This document shows positions 33,101 through 44,177 of a stretch of DNA of 64,000 nt, piece by piece. The position numbers were made by a program, and so were the translations under genes. The notes beneath the pieces were generated by a model. The model was not told where the DNA came from. It saw nothing but the letters and a program-made list of their open reading frames with translations, and made no database searches. The DNA is from Hygrocybe punicea (Eukaryota > Basidiomycota > Agaricomycetes > Agaricales > Hygrophoraceae), in NCBI GenBank assembly GCA_963556145.1, contig OY744472.1, positions 1 through 64,000 on the forward strand, written 5' to 3'. Position 1 is the first letter of the stretch, and every line of letters begins with the position of its first letter.

Positions 33101-34818
33101 GGCTTGGGGAACGGCGGCCACTGCTCGTGCTATTTCTTGGACACACGTAGACGATGATGGCTTTGGCACAGTGGCTATTGTCAAGACTGGCGCAAAGTAC
33201 TGGGTCATCATGAGGCCTCGCAGGGATGGGGAATGGGATCGCAAAGCTGGAAATCTTGCCACCAACAGGGCCTATCCTCAGGAGTGGGAGCCGAGCAGAG
33301 ATAGCGGGAAAGGGTTGTGGGAAGCGGAAGGATTACTGCTCACGAAGGGTTCGGTGCTGTAAGTGGCGATATATCTGTAACGACTTGGATGCGTTGCTGA
33401 GACACACAGTTACATGAGGCCATGCACCCCGCATTACGTCCTAGGTGTGGAGCACTCCATTGTCAATGGGCGTCATCTCTATGCGACGTCGACTATACGG
33501 GATACCTGTTTTGGCATTATCCATACATTCGTGATGGGTCATACCATCACAAACGCGGAGCACAATTTGACGCGGACATTTCTACGCCGACTTCTCACCA
33601 TGTGGATTGAGTACTTCATGGGAAACCATGAATCATCATGTGAGCTACTCCGGACAATGTTTCACGCCAATGCTAAATATTAACTCCACAGCGACTGCTT
33701 TCACAAGGTCTCATATCCCTGATATTGCAACTGCAGATGGCTTCCTCGATGTGGTGATGGTAGGAAATCTTATCGAGCTTGCCGATATCATTAACAGGAC
33801 GTTCTACAACCACACTATGTCGGCCGAAATTCGCGAGGAACAAAATATTGCCCGGTGCAGATATAGACGTTTCCAAATATGGTTTGCGGAGCATTTCGTT
33901 GTCTTAATGGAAGAACACTGGATCAGTTCCTCGTACATTTTTAAACGCAGTCTTCTGGAGTTGTCTGCAGCAATCGTTGGGTATAAACTGGACAAGGAAG
34001 GGGTTGTGAAGGCACCTGCGTATTGCACAGCGAAAGCTGTCAAGCTGGCAGTGTGCCGACATTTCGAGAATGATTGGCCAGAATTGGTTCCCAAGCTTAA
34101 TGAGCTCCTGCAGAGTCCACCCCATGAACTTTTCTGGACCGGGCCACAGATACACATCCAAACGCGACCCGCGGAACCCTTCAGTCCGATTCTTGTTGAA
34201 CACATAGACTTTCCTCCACGCCGGATTCTACTGGTACCCGATGCGACTACTGATGAATACACAGGACATGATGAGGCAGATTCACCCGAACGGGTCGGAG
34301 ATTCAGATAGCGCAAAGGGGAAAGGTGTAGAGGAGAGGGAGAAGGGTGTTGAAGGTCATGTTTCTGAGGGTGAGGAGGGGTTAGGTGTTGAGAAGGAGCG
34401 AGATTCGGATGATATGGTAGAGGAGGAGGAAGTGGAGAGGTTAGGTGTTGAGAAGGAGCGAGAGTCAGATGATATGGTAGAGGAGGAGGAAGTGGAGAGG
34501 TTAGGCGTTGAGAAGGAGCGAGATTCAGATGATATGGTAGAGGAGGAGGAAGTGGAGAGATCTGGGCCCGGTGATGATGACCTTGATGGGATGGGTAGTG
34601 ACGATGAGGATCAGGTTAGCATGGACATTTCCACTGGGAGTGATACAGAGGAGACCAGCAAACCATTGTTTGCATTTATTGAAACGCCCTCACCTCCGCC
34701 TGCGAAACGTCGTCGGAGAGAACCTTCCTCAGATGACGATGACGGTATGATCGTTAGGTTGCCCAGGATGAACAAACACTCATCACGATGCATGCAGGTT
34801 CACTGTTACCCTACATAG
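30116..34818 (+). CDS. JmjC-like oxygenase-domain protein with SUMO-interaction-like motif
   Basis: The ATG at 30116 (MSASSSTSQPSS) opens exon 1, ending at 30328; a 46-bp intron (30329-30374) precedes ALAKQLDHANP. Many exons follow to a stop at 34818, but not all joins are settled. A middle exon has a basic/acidic linker and VNIIIDLTGD (about 32133-32162), which fits a SUMO-interaction motif. The catalytic-type region has SWTHVDDDGFGT, an HxD iron-binding pair (codons 33144 and 33150). Across an intron near 33361-33411 it continues LYMRPCTPHYVLGVEHSIV with the likely distal His (codon 33432), then ATSTIRDTCFGIIHTF. This is the pattern of JmjC-like 2-oxoglutarate/Fe(II) enzymes abundant in Agaricomycetes. 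The C-terminus has three 20-residue acidic repeats (34381-34560) and a basic AKRRRREPSS signal. Confidence 0.75.
34381..34560 (+). repeat. Three tandem 60-bp in-frame repeats
   Basis: The unit encodes LGVEKERDSDDMVEEEEVER. The three copies differ by only a few bases (for example GATTCGGAT, GAGTCAGAT, GATTCAGAT). It lies in the acidic tail of the JmjC-like protein and is probably variable in copy number. Confidence 0.9.
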
Positions 34819-36000
34819 ACTCGAAACGGCGTCGTAAATAGCAAGGCTGGTGTAACGCTAATTGCCACTCATGAATTTATCATCAATTTGACCTAACACT
34901 TATTGCTACTCATGAATTTATCGTCAATTTGACCCAAGTACACTGGGTGTGTTAGGGTTTGTTTATATATATTATATATTGTGCACTTGTTGATGCTCCT
35001 CTTCAACACAAACCACCATCTCCCTGTGAAATGACCTCTGCTGTAAGCAGAGTGCCAGCAAAACGCAAAGTTTTGTCATTTCACAGGTTGCCGGGCCTAA
35101 GCCCCTGCCTTGCAGGCGGTCAATCCAGAGCGCAAAGTTCTCGGTCGGTCCGGTGGGTTGTTAGGATTATTGTTGGTTGGTCTAACAACACTCCCCTGCG
35201 TTGTGACCACTGCTTTGAGCGGATTGCCAGCCAATCCTTCAGTTAGGTCACTTCACAGGTTGCCAGCAGGCGTCAAAACCTCTTATGTGGTCTTGTTGGT
35301 GGTTGTTAGTGAAAGTCGCAAATTTTAAAGTATGATAATTCTTTTACATGACAACATTACAACAGTGAAAAGCGAATCCTCAGGTTCCAGCAATAACCTA
35401 ACAGTGCACGTCTCAACTTAGCTTAGCAATAGTTACAATACGGTTGCTGGGGTTTCTTACAATTGTTTGACTTGAAATATTAGGTGTTTTATGATGTTAT
35501 AGGAGAAACGTTTGAGGGCGGATTACTGATACAATGTACCATTTTTTCTGCTCGATCAAAATTTTCATCGTCTCAAGAAGCTTTTTCTTGGCCTTGTTGA
35601 TTTCTCCTTGTAAAAATGCTTCCAGACAGCAGAGGTCACCATGCAGGGGGGTGTTATTAGGCAAAGAGACAGAAAGTTAGGGTTACAACCCAACTAAGAG
35701 CAAAATCATGCAAAACACCTAAATGTAATGGTTTTCAGAAGGAATTGTTGGTGAGAGCGCATGAGAGGGGCATTTGTCATGCGATGCAAAGTTCAAGATT
35801 ATGAATGCACTTGTGGTTTCCCAGTTAGAATCCTAAACTTTATGTTCTGGATTGGTCTGGTAGGATTAACCATATTCATCTCTCTTGCGAAAGTGATAGC
35901 ATGACAACGAAGCACAATACAATAAATTTGTTGTAATACCAAAATAATGTCCATCACGCCGATCAGTTGTCAGATAACTACCATAAAATACAAACAGAGG
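34819..36000. other. Intergenic; remnant of the 26.4-27.3 kb gene near 35715-35770
   Basis: No gene is seen. Around 35715 the sequence CCTAAATGTAATGGTT resembles 26401-26416. It is followed directly by GGAATTGTTGGTGAGA and CGCATGAGA, matching the start-codon region at about 27259-27286. The intervening 0.85 kb of that gene is missing, so this looks like a deletion remnant. A direct repeat of ATTGCCACTCATGAATTTAT (with TATTGCTACTCATGAATTTA) lies at 34861-34920. Confidence 0.4.
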
Positions 36001-36324
36001 CTATGACTTCCATATATTCCCCAACCATGCCATCGCTCTCCTGATGTGATAACCTAACTTGATATGCTTCCTTGCTTCTAACGCACTATTAATCTGCGTT
36101 TCATTGATGCGACAGTCACCGCTATGGCATCGTGAAGATGTTGGCGTCAAATCATGACAAGACAGGTCGCCTACAGATACCTTAGAGGCATTCTTCGTTT
36201 CTATCCACCAAGTCTTTACTTGGTTGGATCCACGTTGTGAAACCAGGGTTAGATTGAAATGGTGAGAACCAGGAGGTCTCAGAAACAGCTTCAAGACAGC
36301 TGGACTGGGGGATATTTCTCCCAA
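36001..36324 (-). CDS. Hypothetical C-terminal fragment
   Basis: An open minus-strand frame ends at 36001 and reads through a duplicated region upstream. Its tail (INSALEARKHIKLGYHIRR) looks like a helical protein end but I do not recognise it. The upstream part lies in a tandem duplication, so a second partial copy of the same N-terminal frame follows at 36477-36716. It is probably a gene fragment. Confidence 0.25.
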   Translation of the reverse strand: MGEISPSPAVLKLFLRPPGSHHFNLTLVSQRGSNQVKTWWIETKNASKVSVGDLSCHDLTPTSSRCHSGDCRINETQINSALEARKHIKLGYHIRRAMAWLGNIWKS

Positions 36325-36775
36325 AGTGAACAGAGAGTCTACATAAGTTCACTGGAACAGTCACATCAGTAGTGGGGGTTCTGTCATAGAACCAAGCTGA
36401 CAAGGCCTTGGGCCAAGTGTTACAGCTTTGAAACACAGAGAAAAAATACAAGGGGTACTGCAGAAAGGGTGGGGATTCAAAGGAACAGTTTTAAACACTC
36501 ACCCCAAGAGGGGTTAGATTGAAATGGTGAGAACCAGGAGGTCTCAGAAACAGCTTCAAGACAGCTGGACTGGGGGATATTTCTCCCAAAGTGAACAGAG
36601 AGTCTACATAAGTTCACTGGAACAGTCACATCAGTAGTGGGGGTTCTGTCATAGAACCAAGCTGACAAGGCCTTGGGCCAAGTGTTACAGCTTTGAAACA
36701 CAGAGAAAAAATACAAGGGGTACTGCAGAAAGGGTGGGGATTCAAAGGAACAGTTTTAAACACTCACCCCAAGAG
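36246..36775. repeat. Tandem duplication, 265-bp unit, two copies
   Basis: Positions 36246-36510 and 36511-36775 are near-identical direct copies starting GGGTTAGATTGAAATGGTGA. A diverged relative of the GGTCTCAGAAACAGCT segment occurs at about 46878-46893, so the unit derives from a dispersed repeat. Confidence 0.9.
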
Positions 36776-37518
36776 GGGAAAACAAGTGGCTGGTCCTTGT
36801 TTCTGCAGAGGTGCTTCTTCAGTTCCCACAGGGAGTAGAGCAGAGTGAGTGGTGATCTGTTTAGACGAGGCTTTTCTGAGCTCTTTTATAGGCTGGGGAG
36901 ACAGGGTTCTCTCCAGAAATGGAAGGGGGACCAAGACTTTGGCTGGCCAATAGCAGTATCTGCTCATTAGCTACCAGGCCCTATCAAAGTTGGTTGCATG
37001 GATTCATATCAAGTCCAATGATGCCCATATGGGTTCTATTGCTTCCAGACTGTGTTCTGGCCGCTTCATTTCGATTTTGGTTGCTGTTTGTTGCACAGAC
37101 ATTGGATAGGAGTGGAAACATTAAGGGGGGAAGGTGGTAATTGGATATTGTTGCTATTACTACCTCTTGGTTACTATCATTGCCCCTTTGTCTGGGCTGT
37201 TCTGTGTGCATTCTAGCCCCACAATTTCGCATTTTTGATGCTCTTTGTTACCCAGTTATTGGATAGGAGTAGGAATATTACAAGGGGGAAGGCTGTAATT
37301 GGATATTGTTGCTATTATACCGGTCTTCTATGTATATATATACAAGTCTGGGACATGAAATTGTTGCAGATTTAAGTTGGCAATCCATTGGGAACACTAC
37401 TGATGTGCTCTGTACCAATTTTCTAAGAAATCGGCGGACCGGTTATGGAGAAAGAGTCCATGCAAGTTGGGAGGGGAATATGTGTTAATGTGGGAAATTA
37501 GTCCAAGTTTGGCTTCTA
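36776..37518. other. Intergenic, repeat-derived
   Basis: No gene is seen. A short internal repetition is present: GGATAGGAGT...GGGGGAAGG near 37103-37136 and again near 37262-37292, each followed by a GTAATTGGATATTGTTGCTATTA-like stretch. The segment around 37428-37445 (TCGGCGGACCGGTTATGG) is shared with 16068-16085. Confidence 0.4.
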
Positions 37519-39060
37519 ATTATCATGTGATGATGGCATCAATTATGATTCATAATCAAGTTTTTTGGTCATGTTTTTATGTCTTATATGGGTTGTGAAT
37601 CTCCTTTCGGGGCTCACTTCTAAATCAATCTCATAACTGCATTGTGGGCATCCTGCACTTTATATGTCTCCATAGTCCTCTTCATTGCCAATGATCTTGT
37701 CTCTGCTCTGTTCACAATTGTACCACCATCTATTGTATTCAACTCTGCTTGCCATGTAAAGTGGACTTGTGGCCTTGGAGTCTTCAACATTGTCTAAATC
37801 CACTCTACTGGTGCCGAATCCCACTGTCCATATGAGAAATTTGCAAGTTTTTAACCATCCAAATTTCCATCAAGTACAAAACAATGGTGTTGGTCATGAT
37901 TGCATTACAAGTGCACTGGCAACAGTTCAAATTTGGTGAAGACATGTAGGACATTCATAACAGTACTAATGTGTCTGAATCATTTCATCCACAAAACACT
38001 GGACCAAGCAACTGTCTCCAATCATTTGGAGCTGCCTCTTTCTCAGCCCATTCACAAACCTTCTCAATCTTTTGTCCACTACCTGCCACATGTCAGTCCT
38101 TCTGCTGATCCCGACCTTGACCATTTGAACCCCTGCAAATTGGTTAATCTTGTGTCCCTTCAACACTTGGTGGATGAAGAATCCACACCTGAAACAAATG
38201 AGTTGGAGGCAAACATGGCAAGTTTACAGTTGACATTTGCTGGTGTTACATTTAGTGGAGTATTGCTTCTAGACTGTCCACGGGTCAGTCCAGGCTGGCC
38301 CTCACCTGATTTTGCTGGCCCTGGCCCTGGCCCTTGAGGGCCAGGCCAACCTCAGCTGGCCCCAGCCCTGGGTCATAAGGGCCAGGTCAGGGCCAGGCCA
38401 GGTCAGGGTCGGCCCTGGTCAGTCCTGGCCCTCTATCTCAAAGATTTGTCCATACATACTCTCCATTCACAGTATTCTAATCCACATAACAGTATTCTAA
38501 TCCACATAGTCATCATTAAAGTCAAAATCCCCAACATATTTCTTCATGATCTCTCCTTCCACATCAAGCATTTTATCTGTGTATGCAGCATGTAGCTTAC
38601 AGTCCTCTGAATTTGAATTCCTTCATTGGCATTATTGAGGGCCATAGTATATGTGCTCAGCAATATGGGTTCAGGGTGTATTTATAGCTAGATAGTCATG
38701 AGCCATCTTGGTAGCCTTTTATACCATGGAGTTATGAACCTGTGGGGACCCCAAGGCTAAAAGGATCTCCAACTATGGGAACAAATTTTCCAAGCCTGGT
38801 GCCTTTGGAAATGCTAAAGCATGCATGGTTAGAGTAAGCTAAATGACATACATGTACCTCAGACATCTAAGAGGGCCGGGCCAGGGCCAGCCCAGGGCCA
38901 ACCCTCAGGGCCAGCTGTTTACTGACTTGGCCCTTGGCCCTCAATTGGAAGGCCCTTTAGGGCCGGGCCGGGGTCGACCCTAGGGCCAGAGGCTCATGGC
39001 CCTGCCCGTGGACAGTCTAATGGCTTCAGAATTGTCAGGTGATGAAGGACATGGTTTGAG
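37519..39060. pseudogene. Deletion derivative of the BAH-PHD/Ulp1 module (third copy)
   Basis: 37519-37890 matches 1-310, and 37890-38145 matches the last BAH-PHD exon region 303-545 (minus-strand coding). Without the roughly 1.3 kb that should follow, the sequence passes directly into 38157-38270, matching 1865-1990, the N-terminal exon of the Ulp1-like gene (KLDEE-like LVDEESTPETNELEA). Homology resumes after a 746-bp insertion with GGCTTCAGAATTGTCAGGTGATG (39022-39044, like 2000-2016). Order and orientation agree with copy A, so this is an internally deleted relative of it. Neither gene can be functional. Confidence 0.7.
38272..39017. mobile_element. Non-autonomous TIR element, 746 bp, TA target duplication
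   Basis: The ends GACTGTCCACGGG and CCCGTGGACAGTC are perfect 13-bp inverted repeats, flanked by TA on both sides (38270-38271 and 39018-39019). Removing the insertion restores the homology of the host sequence to copy A. The interior is rich in GGCCCTGG/GGGCCAGG words and encodes no transposase. The TA duplication suggests mobilisation by a Tc1/mariner-like or related enzyme. Confidence 0.8.
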
Positions 39061-39229
39061 ATACATAAATAATTTGGTAGCACAATTGTTAGCATCAACA
39101 ATCATCTCCTTTGAAAAATTTAGCTGGTTGATTGAGGTGAATTTGTACAAGTCAACCGAGGCTCTGGATTCCAGAATCTAGCAAGTTGGACTGAGGAAAA
39201 TATTTTATTAATACTCAATAGACAATGTG

Positions 39230-42200
39230 TAGTCTACAGGTCTGTACATGAATGAGATGCCAGAGGTGTGGTCAAGTCGGGGATGGCGGTAAACAGGGTG
39301 GGGGTGCCTTGGTTGCTGAATAAGTGGGGTGTGGGGGTTGGGGCATAGGGGCAGGGATGCGTTGGATTTGGGGCCCCGGTTACCACATTTTCGACGCGAA
39401 CAAGATGCTGGGGGTGTCGTCGACTGAGGTGGTGTTGAAAGCAGGCGGGGAGGTGGAGCCGTGGATGTCGAACAAGTAGGAGTGGTTAGTTTGGGCAAAG
39501 GGTGGCGAGGTGGCGGACTGGGGCCCCTCGTTATCCTGTTCTCAACGCAAAGGTGACGCGGGAGGTGTAAGTGAGTCAGGGGTGGTCGAGAATGGACGGG
39601 GACGGGGAGCCATGGGTGTTGACCAAGCGGGGTTGGGGGTTGTGGGCAAAGGGCGGCGAGGTGAAGTATGTGGGCCCGCCGTTGTTCCGTTCTCAACGCA
39701 AACGTGATGCAGGGGGTGCAAGTGGGTTGGGGGTGCTTGAAAACAGATGTGGAAGGGGTGCCGTAGGTGTTGACCAAGCGGGGTTGGGGTTGTGGGCAAA
39801 GGGCAGCGAGGTGGCAGACTGGGGCCCCCCATTGTCCTGTTCTCAATGTGAAGGCGACGCGGGAGGTGTAAGTGAGTCGGGGGGGTTGAGAACGGACGGG
39901 GACGGGGAGCCATGGGTGTTGACCAAGCGGGGTTGGGGGTTGTGGCAAAGGGCGGCGAGGTGAAGTATGTGCGCCCCCCGTCGTCCCGTTCTCAACGCGA
40001 AGGTAATACGGGGGTTGTAAGTGAGTTGGAGGTGCTCGACAACGGACGGGGAAGTGGTGCCGTGGGTGTTGACCAAGTGGGGGTGGAGGTTTGGGGCAAA
40101 AGGCGGCGAGGTGACGTACTTCGGCTCCCCGTTGTCCCGTTCTCAACGCAAACAAGATGCTGGGGTTGTAAGTGAGTTGGGGGTGCTCGAAAACGGATGG
40201 GGAAGGCGTACCTTGGCAGTTGAAAAGGTGGGGGTGGGGGTTTTGGGCAAAAGGCGGCGAGGTGACGTATTGGAGCTCCCCGTTGTCCGATTCTCAACGC
40301 AAACGCAATGCGGGGTTGTAAGGGAGTTGGGGGTTGTCGAAAGTGGACGGGGAAGGGGTGCCGTGGGTGTTGACCAAGTGGGGGTAGGGGTCTTGGGCAA
40401 AGGGCAGCGAGGTGACGTATTTGGGCTCCCCGTCGTCCCGTTCTCAACGCGAACGCGATGCGGGGGTTGTAAGTGAGTTGGGAGTGCTCGAAAACGGACG
40501 GGGAAGGGGTGCCGTGGGTGTTGACCAAGTGGGGGTGGGGGTTTGGGGCAAAAGGCGGCGAGGTGACGTACTTCGGCTCGCCGTTGTCCCGTTCTCAACG
40601 CGAACGAGATGCTGGGGTTGTAAGTGAGTTGGGGGTGCTCGAAAACGGACGGGGAAGGCGTACCTTGGCAGTTGAAAAGGTGGGGGTGGGGCAAAGGGCG
40701 GCGAGGTGACGTATGTGGGCCCCCCGTCGTCCCGTTCTCAACGCGAAGGCAACGCGGGGGTTGTAAGTGAGGTGGGGGTGCTCGAAAACGGACGGGGAAG
40801 GGGTGCCGTGGGTGTTGACCAGGTGGGGGAAGGGGTTTTGGGCAAAAGGCGGTGAGGTGACGTATTTGCGCTCTCCGTTGTCCGGTTCTCAACGCGAACG
40901 CGATGCGGGGGTTGTAAATAGGTTGGGGGCGCTCGAAACTGGACGGGGAAGGGTTGCCGTGGGTGTTGACCAAGCGGGGTTGGGGATTTTGGGCAAAACG
41001 GGGCGATGTGACGTATTTGGGTTCCCCGTTGTCCTGCTCTCAACGCGGACGCAATGCGGGGGATGTAAGTAAGGCCGGCGTGCACGAAAATGGACGGGAA
41101 ACGGGTGCCGTGGGTGTTGACTTAGGGGGGGTGGGGGTTTGGGGCAAATGGCGGCGAGGTGACGGATTTGGGCTCCCCGTCGTCCAGTTCTGAACGCGAA
41201 CGAGATGCTGGGGTTGTAAGAGAGTCGGGGGTGCTCGAAAACGGACGGGCAATGCGTGCCTTGGCAGTTGAAAAGGTGTGGCTGGGGGTTTTGGCCAAAG
41301 GGCGGCGAGGTGACGTATTTGGGTTCCCCGTTGTCCGGTTCTCAACGCGGACGCGATGCGGGGGGTGTAAGTGAGTTGGGGGTGATCGAATATGGACGGG
41401 CAAGGGGTGCCGTCGGTGTTGACCAAGCGGGGTTGGGGGTTGTGGGCAAAACGGGGCGAGGTGACGTATTTGGGTTCCCCGCTGTCCGGTTCTCAATGCG
41501 GACGCCATGCGGGGGGTGTAAGTGAGTCCGGCGTGCTCGAAAACGGACGGGGAAGCGGTGCCGTGGGTGTTGACCAAATGGGGGTGGGGGTTTGGGGCAA
41601 AAGGCAGCGAGGTGACGTAATTTGGGCCCCCCGTCGTCCCGTTCTCAACGCGAAGGCAATGCGGGGGTTGTAAGTGAGTTGGGGGTGCTCGAAAACGGAC
41701 GGGCAAGGGGTGCCATGGGTGTTGACCAAGCGGGGTTGGGGGTTTTGGGCAAAAGGGGGCGAGGTGACATATTTGGGCGCCTCGTTGTCCGATTCCCAAC
41801 GCTAACGCGATGCCGGGGCTATAATTGAGTCGATGGTACTCGAAAACACCATGGGCGGGTGTACCTTCGCAGTTGAAAAGGTGGGGTTGGGGGTTGGGCA
41901 TAGGGCAGCGAGGTGACTGATTTGGGCCCCAAATCCCTCGTTGTCAACGCGAACGATACGCGGGGGGTGTATTCCAGTCGAGGGTGGTAGAAAATGGACG
42001 AGGAAGGGGTGCCGTCGGTGTTGAACCAAGTGTGTGGGGGAGGCGTTTGGGGCAAAGGGTGGCGAGGTGGCCTATGTGAGCTGCCCGTTGTCCCGTTCCC
42101 AACGCGTACGTTACGCGGGGGTTGTAAGTGAGTCTACGTTGCTCGAAAACGGACGGGGACGGGGTGCCGTGGGTTTTTACCCAGTGGGGGTGGGTTTTTG

Positions 42201-42420
42201 GGCAAAGGGCGGCATGGTGACGTATTTGGGCCCTTCGTCGTCCCGTTCTCAACGCGAACGAGACGCGGATGGACTAGTCGAGTCGGGGGTAGTCGAAAAC
42301 CGTCTGGGACGGGGTATCCTACGTGTTGAAAATATGAAGGGCCCATAGCGGGAATCGAAGGGTCTCAGGCCCCGCGACTGCTCGTTTGCAACACGAACGA
42401 GCCGCAGGGCTTGTACCTGT
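39230..42420. repeat. GC-rich satellite, about 150-bp unit, about twenty copies
   Basis: The word TTCTCAACGC recurs about every 150 bp (near 39538, 39690, 39840, 39988, 40140, 40290, 40440, 40596, 40735, 40888, 41038 and onward to 42246). Each copy is followed by a shared TTGGGGGTGCTCGAAAACGG and GTGTTGACCAAG. Units drift between about 139 and 156 bp. Long frames are open on both strands (up to 315 codons), each made of the same repeated peptide. I treat them as a by-product of the repeat because both strands are open. Confidence 0.9.
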
Positions 42421-42499
42421 GTCAGGGACGCTCGAACATCGTGGGGCAGGGCTTATCCTGGCTGTGAAAAACGCGGGGGGGCTCATCGCAGGATTGCAA

Positions 42500-42870
42500 G
42501 GCACTCAGGCCCCGGTGCTGGTGCCGCTGACGCTGCTGGCGCTGGTGCTGGTGCCGGTGCTGGCACCCGTGCTGTGGCATTGCCTTACCTCGCGAGGGTG
42601 GCTGTCGACGCCCATTGACGTGGGCCTGGCCCTCGTGAGGGTGGTGCTGGTGCCAGTGCTGGTGCCGGTGCTGGTGCTGGTGCTGGTGCTGGTGCTGGTG
42701 CTGGTGCTGGTGCTGGTGCTGTTGCCGGTGCTGGCATCTGTGCTGTCGTCTTGCCTGTAATACCTCGCGAGGATGGCCGGCCACGTCAATGGACGTGGGC
42801 TTGGCCTTCGCGAAGTACTCGGGGGTGCCGGTGCCGGTGCTGGTGCTGGCGTGCCCTCGCAAGGTCCTGG
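42500..42870. repeat. GCTGGT/GCCGGT hexanucleotide tract
   Basis: Near-continuous CTGGTG units run at about 42640-42725, with satellite blocks at 42515-42570 and 42820-42850. The blocks are separated by two related segments containing TCGCGAGG and GTCAATGGACGTGGG-like words on opposite strands. No gene is supported. Confidence 0.8.
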
Positions 42871-43479
42871 CGCCGGTTCTCGTCATCGTCTTGACGAAAT
42901 CTCCACCTCGGGAATCGAAGACCGACGTCATTCGATGCGCGATGGCGTTCACGAGATAATCGAGGAGGGGGATGAACGTTGATGAAAAGAAAACACACAC
43001 CTGGGCCGGAGTGTGGGCGCACCACACCTCCGGCCTTGCTCACCGTTCTCCCGCTCGTCCCCGTCGTGTTGGTCCTTGTAAGTTGGTCATTGTGGCCTGT
43101 GGTGATGATGTGTGATGGTCGCCGTGTCAAGCACTCGTGGCTGTTGTCTTGGTCACCGTGTTGATCGTCGATGCACCTGGGCCGGGAGTTGGATGGACCA
43201 CCCTCCCGGCTGTTTCCCTTCTACATCGTTTGGTGGCAGCGTGGGTCGGCGTAGTTGCTGGAACATGATTACATGAGTCGATATACGAGGTAAAACAAGT
43301 GAAAACTTACATTTTTGGCCCTCTGTGCTGAGCCAACACAACCACAAACCTTGTCCCTCGCGGAGAAAGACTGAGTTAGTGAGAGATGAGTCGGTGCCAC
43401 TGGAATGGCGTATAGTAGACGTAGACAGTTGTAATGGCGTGGCTCGGCTAACTGCGGCTTGGCTCCACGGCTAGTAATC
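42871..43479. other. GC-rich interval without a supported gene
   Basis: Two similar stretches occur: ACACCTGGGCCGGAGTGTGG near 43000 and GCACCTGGGCCGGGAGTTGG near 43172, each followed by a CACC-CTCCGG/CCCGG segment. This suggests an older tandem duplication of about 170 bp. No convincing coding exon is present. Confidence 0.35.
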
Positions 43480-43935
43480 GAACTTGATCGAACTTTGACC
43501 GAACTTGATCGAACCTTGACCGAACCTTGACCGAACCTGCCTTAATTAGTGGTACCGAACTTGATCGAACCTTATCGAACCTCATCGAACCTACCGAACT
43601 TGATCGAACCTTATCGAACCTCATCGAACCTACCGAACTTGATCGAACTTGCCTTATTTGGTTGGACCGAACTTGATCGAACTTACCGAACCTCATCGAA
43701 CCTCATCGAACCTACCGAACCTGCCTTATTTGGTTGGATCGAACTTACCGAACCTTGTCGAACGTCATCGAACCTACCGAACTTGCCTTATTTGGTTGGA
43801 TTGAACTTACCGAACCTCATCGAACCTCATCGAACCTACCGAACTTGCCTTATTTGGTTGGACTGAACTTGATCGAACTTACCGAACCTCATCGAACCTA
43901 CCGAACTTGCCTTATTTGGTTGGACCGAACTTATA
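43480..43935. repeat. Tandem array of CGAAC-based short units
   Basis: The array is built from CGAACTTGATCGAACTT, TACCGAACCTCATCGAACC and TGCCTTATTTGGTTGGA blocks, the last recurring about seven times with higher-order periods of roughly 60-100 bp. Open frames through it are repeat artefacts. Confidence 0.9.
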
Positions 43936-44177
43936 GCGATCATGCATGTGTCTGGGGGTCATAGATTTTATGGATATTCATCTCTTATTTGTATAGCTGG
44001 TGAGAGAACCTGCTACATGTTTCTCTATGGTCATGTTCCATCTGTCCATTCCATTTCTGTTTCTTCTCTTCTGTTTCTGGGTATTCTGTTTGTTCTTCTG
44101 GGTGTTTTCATTGGTATAAGGTGTTTTCATTGGTGTAAATAATGTTGAAGTCGTTTACATACAAGGGAAAGTCCATT

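Noticed and set aside
39208..42030. Long ORFs of 259-315 codons in the 39-42 kb region as protein genes
   Set aside because: They consist of one repeated peptide, are open on both strands, and follow the roughly 150-bp satellite period; no start or domain is supported.
42422..43130. His/Gln-rich minus-strand ORF at 42.4-43.1 kb
   Set aside because: Most of it is the complement of the GCTGGT tract; the remainder has no recognisable domain.
43448..43964. ORFs with repeated EPYRTSSNLPNL peptide
   Set aside because: They are translations of the CGAAC-based tandem array and are present on both strands.
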